Source: Lewinellaceae bacterium
GTDB lineage: Bacteria > Bacteroidota > Bacteroidia > Chitinophagales > Saprospiraceae
Length of the DNA: 64,000 nucleotides
NCBI GenBank assembly: GCA_016716135.1
Contig: JADJWX010000001.1
Coordinates: 1 to 64,000 of the forward strand
Reading direction: 5' to 3'
The notes beneath the pieces were generated by a model. The model had not been told where the DNA came from. It did no database searches and worked only from the letters and a program-made list of their open reading frames with translations. Positions 60,976-64,000 of the stretch are shown here, piece by piece (position 1 is the first letter of the stretch; the number at the start of each line of letters is the position of its first letter). The position numbers were made by a program, and so were the translations under genes.

Positions 60976-62379
60976 TTACCTTCCCCGCGTCCACCAAAAA
61001 TAAAACGGCACCCCGGTCAGCATCAGTACCACACCCAGCCCGGCCTCTCGCGGGCTGTTGATGCAGGTGATCACGATCAGCGCTACGCAAAACAGGACGA
61101 ACAATGCCGGCACAATTGGATACCCCCACACCCGGTAGGGCCGTTCCGTCTCCGGTTCCCGGATGCGCATGATGAATACCCCGAATGCCGTAGCACCATA
61201 AAAGAAAAAGGCCGCGAAAATGAGCATGTCGGTCAACTGATCAAACGTGCCGGACAACACCAACAGGCAAGCCCAAACGCCCTGCATCCAGAGTGCGGGG
61301 TTGGGGGTGTGGTATTTCGGGTGGATTTCTGCCGCGCGTTTGAAAAACAAGCCGTCGCGGGCCATGGCGTAATACACGCGGGGCGGCATGAGGATGGTTG
61401 CATTGGTGCAACCCAGGGTGGTGATGAGGATGATGAGCGAAATCAGCGTCACCCCCGTGGGCCCGGCAAAGTAACGGATCACAGCAATCGCCGCGATTTC
61501 GTTTTGGTCTTGCTGCACACGGATGATCTCGTCAATGGGCATGACGTAGAGATAGGTGAAGTTCACCAGGGCATAGGCGCCCATAATGATCAGCAGGCCG
61601 GCGCCCAGGGCGAGCGGCAGGTTGCGGTGCGGATTTTTGATCTCCCCGCCCAGAAAGCCCACTGTATTCCAGCCTTCATATGCCCAAAAAGCAGCCAGCA
61701 ATGCGGCAAAAAGGGCTTTGATAAAGGTGAAATCCGACCAGTCGCGGAGCACGAAGTTTACCGAAGGTGTCCGGAAATTTTCGAAACTGCCACCGCCAAA
61801 AAACAAGCCGGAAATGACGATCAAGCCCAGGCTGAGGATCACAAAACGCGTGATCCAGGTACTCAGCCCCGCCCCGCCCCGCAGGCCGCGGGCATTCAGC
61901 AGGGTCAGCGCCAGAATGAGCAGCATGCACACGGCTTTCACGCCGGCGTTTTCGAAAGGTTTGAACACCAGAAACTCGATATTTTCGATGGACTCCGGCA
62001 AGTGGGGCAGCGGCACCATCGCATTGAGCGATTGCGTGAACACGTAGGCAATGCCTGCAATGGCGCCGGTTTTGATCACGGCGAAGGTGGTCCAGCCCCA
62101 AATAAAGGCCATGAATTTGCCATAGATTTTCCGGAAATACACGTACTCGCCCCCCGAGTCGGCCAGCATGCCTGCAATTTCGGCATTGCTCAGGGCGCCG
62201 CAAAGGCTGATGATGCCAGCCAATACCCAGGCAACCAGCACCAGGTCGGGCGACATGAGTTGCTCCGACATCGGGCCTACTTTTTTGTAGACCCCCGAAC
62301 CAATGACCGAACTGACGACGAGAATAGTGGCGGCCCCTAAACTTAGGCTGCGGACGAGTTGACCTTGTTGTTTCTCCAT
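60976..62379 (-). CDS. APC-superfamily amino acid permease
   Basis: Start ATG 62379 (MEKQQGQLVRSLSLGAATIL) gives 467 residues with about twelve transmembrane helices. The APC hallmark VVSSVIGSGVYKKVG in the unwound first helix binds the substrate backbone; further marks are ALSNAEIAGMLADSGGEYVYFRK, FWAYEGWNTVGFLGGEIKNP and ALVNFTYLYVMPI. It resembles the LAT-type (basic/neutral) subgroup of amino acid transporters. The exact substrate is unknown. The last codons are close to the MITE at 60933. Confidence 0.9.
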   Translation of the reverse strand: MEKQQGQLVRSLSLGAATILVVSSVIGSGVYKKVGPMSEQLMSPDLVLVAWVLAGIISLCGALSNAEIAGMLADSGGEYVYFRKIYGKFMAFIWGWTTFAVIKTGAIAGIAYVFTQSLNAMVPLPHLPESIENIEFLVFKPFENAGVKAVCMLLILALTLLNARGLRGGAGLSTWITRFVILSLGLIVISGLFFGGGSFENFRTPSVNFVLRDWSDFTFIKALFAALLAAFWAYEGWNTVGFLGGEIKNPHRNLPLALGAGLLIIMGAYALVNFTYLYVMPIDEIIRVQQDQNEIAAIAVIRYFAGPTGVTLISLIILITTLGCTNATILMPPRVYYAMARDGLFFKRAAEIHPKYHTPNPALWMQGVWACLLVLSGTFDQLTDMLIFAAFFFYGATAFGVFIMRIREPETERPYRVWGYPIVPALFVLFCVALIVITCINSPREAGLGVVLMLTGVPFYFWWTRGR

Positions 62380-62506
62380 GATTGAACAAACGTAGCGAAG
62401 ATTTTTGGAATTTATTCGCCACAAAGGTATAGAGGGCAACACGGGGCCTTACTCGTCTTATGGCTCAAAGCCGGATCTGGCGGAGGCTCGCCTGACCCGG
62501 CAAACA

Positions 62507-62535
62507 AGCACACGGAGTTTAATGTTCCGTGTGCT
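62507..62535 (-). terminator. possible weak terminator
   Basis: AGCACACGGA pairs with TCCGTGTGCT over a 9-base loop, 67 bases past the stop of the leftward T9SS gene. The T run that should follow on the minus strand is poor (TGTTTG). Confidence 0.4.
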
Positions 62536-62602
62536 CCCTGCCTCCGTGGTGTATGAATCAATTTACATCAGGCACTGTTTCAAAACACCGAAACAACGCG
62601 CG

Positions 62603-64000
62603 CTACCGCTGGAGTGCAAAACGCACGACCTGGCGTTCGCCGTTTGGCGCTTCCACCGCCAAAATATACAGCCCTGCGGGCAAATCCCGCGTAAGTTGAA
62701 TTTCCTGCGGTGTGGTGCCGGCGGTTAGCCGAAATTCTTGTGTTAATTGGCCGCGGGCTTCAAAAATCCGGATAAAAACTTCCTGCTCCCGAAAATCCGA
62801 CAGATCGGCAAACAACGTACCGGAAGTAGGATTGGGGAAAACCCGCAGCCCCAATCCTGTGCGCGCCGCCGGCTTTGATTCCGGCTGTACCGGGCAGTTA
62901 AACGTATTCAGGTAGGCTTCAAAAAACTGTTGCGGCGCCAGGCGGGCGGTTACGTGGATGTAATCCGGTTCTGATTGTGGTGGCAGTGTGTATTCAAAAA
63001 TATCGGATTCGCCGTTGGCAATACTGTCGCTCAGCGATTTGAACCGGATGGAGTAAAACGGTGAAAAGTTGGGATTGCGCACCAGGTAATCACGTCCGTC
63101 GGGGGTTGTAAAAACAGTGTTGTCTGCTGGTTTTACGGCCTTAGTACCGGCGGGTAGTTCAAAGGCAGTGTAGATCATGGGTTCGGCGCATTTATTGATT
63201 GCCCGGATGCGGTATGTTCGTTCCTGGGCAGCGTTTTGGGTGATGCGCAAGAGTTCCCAGCGCATGCAGCCGATTTCTTTCACATCGCAAGGCAGCGCTT
63301 CCCGCACAATGACGGTAAAGCAACAACTGTCTACCGTGCCGCAACTGTCGCGGGCTTCGTAACAGACTTTGGTTTTGGCAACCGGGAACAGGCTGCCCGG
63401 CGGCAAACCTTGCGTGAGTGTGAGCGATACGCCGGGGCATGGGCAGTCGGTGGTGGCCATGGGCAGATCATAATCGACCGGTACGGCCCCGGTGCCGGCA
63501 AGCGTGGCGATGTTGATATCTTCAATACAGTCCATGCTGATCACCGCGTTGGGAGTGGTGGCGTAGCGCAGTACATAAACGAACACCAGCGGGCAGCCGT
63601 TGGGGTCGGGGATGGTATCGACAACAGTAGCCGGTTGTGTATAGGTTTGGCCGCCAATGGTGATCGTTTCTCCGGGACAAAACTCCAGGGTGTCGGAAAT
63701 GATTTGCAGGGGCTGGACGGTCACCGTAAATGTGTCGTTCAGGATACAACCGTCGGTAGTCGCTGCGTGCAGGGAATAGGTGGTGGTGGCAGTGGGCTGA
63801 ATGGTCACCACCGGGCAATCGGTGCAGCTTAGTCCGGCAGGTGGCGTCCAGGCGTAGTTGTCGAATCCGGGTACGGCGAGCGTATAGGATTCGCCGGCAC
63901 ACAAGGTGCTGTCGGCAAGTTTGACATCGGTGAGCAAGCTTGGTGTCAGCAGCACGGAGTCGCGCTGAATCGTGCCGCAGGAGTCGGAAACTTCTACCCA
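62603..64000 (-). CDS. T9SS type A sorting-domain surface protein, 5' end outside window
   Basis: The frame is open from the right edge of the window (WVEVSDSCGTIQRDSVLLTP) to the stop at 62603, so at least 465 residues of a longer protein are seen; the GTG at 63955 is internal. The visible part has Ig-like modules with paired Cys (YTLAVPGFDNYAWTPPAGLS, CTDCPVVTIQPTATTTYSLH, LEFCPGETITIGGQTYTQP), a HYR-like segment (DSCGTVDSCCFTVIVREALP), a domain with DYIHVTARLAPQQFFEAYLN, and the type A sorting domain (LGLRVFPNPTSGTLFADLSD, LPAGLYILAVEAPNGERQVV). Predicted to be exported by T9SS and attached to the surface. The upstream part may contain SprB-like or PKD repeats. Confidence 0.82.
   Translation of the reverse strand, partial: WVEVSDSCGTIQRDSVLLTPSLLTDVKLADSTLCAGESYTLAVPGFDNYAWTPPAGLSCTDCPVVTIQPTATTTYSLHAATTDGCILNDTFTVTVQPLQIISDTLEFCPGETITIGGQTYTQPATVVDTIPDPNGCPLVFVYVLRYATTPNAVISMDCIEDINIATLAGTGAVPVDYDLPMATTDCPCPGVSLTLTQGLPPGSLFPVAKTKVCYEARDSCGTVDSCCFTVIVREALPCDVKEIGCMRWELLRITQNAAQERTYRIRAINKCAEPMIYTAFELPAGTKAVKPADNTVFTTPDGRDYLVRNPNFSPFYSIRFKSLSDSIANGESDIFEYTLPPQSEPDYIHVTARLAPQQFFEAYLNTFNCPVQPESKPAARTGLGLRVFPNPTSGTLFADLSDFREQEVFIRIFEARGQLTQEFRLTAGTTPQEIQLTRDLPAGLYILAVEAPNGERQVVRFALQR

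Noticed and set aside
62387..62394. TACGTTTG box upstream of the amino acid permease as a promoter
   Set aside because: It matches TAnnTTTG on the minus strand but lies only 8 bases from the start codon and lacks a properly spaced -33 element.

Overview
The window comes from a chromosome of the phylum Bacteroidota, most likely a Saprospirales-type bacterium (class Saprospiria). Support: several proteins end in type IX secretion (T9SS) sorting domains, there is a giant SprB-type repeat protein with a gliding-motility-type C-terminus, an OMP_b-brl_3-type TonB-dependent receptor, Bacteroidota-style promoter boxes (TTTG / TAnnTTTG), and no obvious Shine-Dalgarno sites. The exact genus is not readable from the sequence.

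Layout. (1) 1-7567 is an accessory region: two unrecognised element proteins, a tRNA-Met(CAT), a lytic pair (GH108 muramidase and M15 peptidase, both with membrane segments), an AT-rich two-gene operon whose second gene carries a QxK-type nuclease domain, a small putative regulator and a tyrosine recombinase. It looks like one end of an integrated phage-like or mobilisable element with a possible defence cargo. (2) 7813-23888 is mostly housekeeping: HtrA/DegP protease, DUF4340 protein, NamZ-like (DUF1343) enzyme, TonB-dependent receptor, AraC-type regulator, a four-gene leftward run (VOC, GNAT, PqqB-like lipoprotein, unknown), a RelE/ParE toxin-antitoxin pair and ClpB. (3) 24136-38963 is a surface-protein region: two near-identical YCF48-like T9SS proteins flank a third T9SS protein, then comes a decayed group IIC intron placed exactly behind the terminator of an 8.6 kb SprB-like adhesin gene. 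(4) 39245-64000 holds an alpha-amylase, DinB-like protein, FabH, two paralogous GT-C-like membrane proteins, an OmpH/Skp chaperone, a tail-specific protease, a TraB/GumN lipoprotein, Lon, a SulP transporter, a DUF92 protein, a four-domain SRPBCC-VOC-VOC-SRPBCC fusion, a TonB-like protein between two palindromic MITEs, an amino-acid permease, and the 3' part of another T9SS protein.

Themes. Envelope proteostasis is well represented (HtrA, OmpH, tail-specific protease, TraB/GumN, plus cytoplasmic ClpB and Lon). Intergenic regions are rich in structured repeats: hairpins built from 7-bp units, a 253-bp nested palindrome and a pair of ~165-bp MITEs.

Caution. Four reading-frame breaks (near 490-500, 2886-2891, 27569, 53089-53093) each look like the loss of a single base, in or beside a short homopolymer in every case. 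This pattern suggests uncorrected sequencing indels, so the 'broken' genes (including Lon) may be intact in the organism. The group II intron, in contrast, has real internal deletions.
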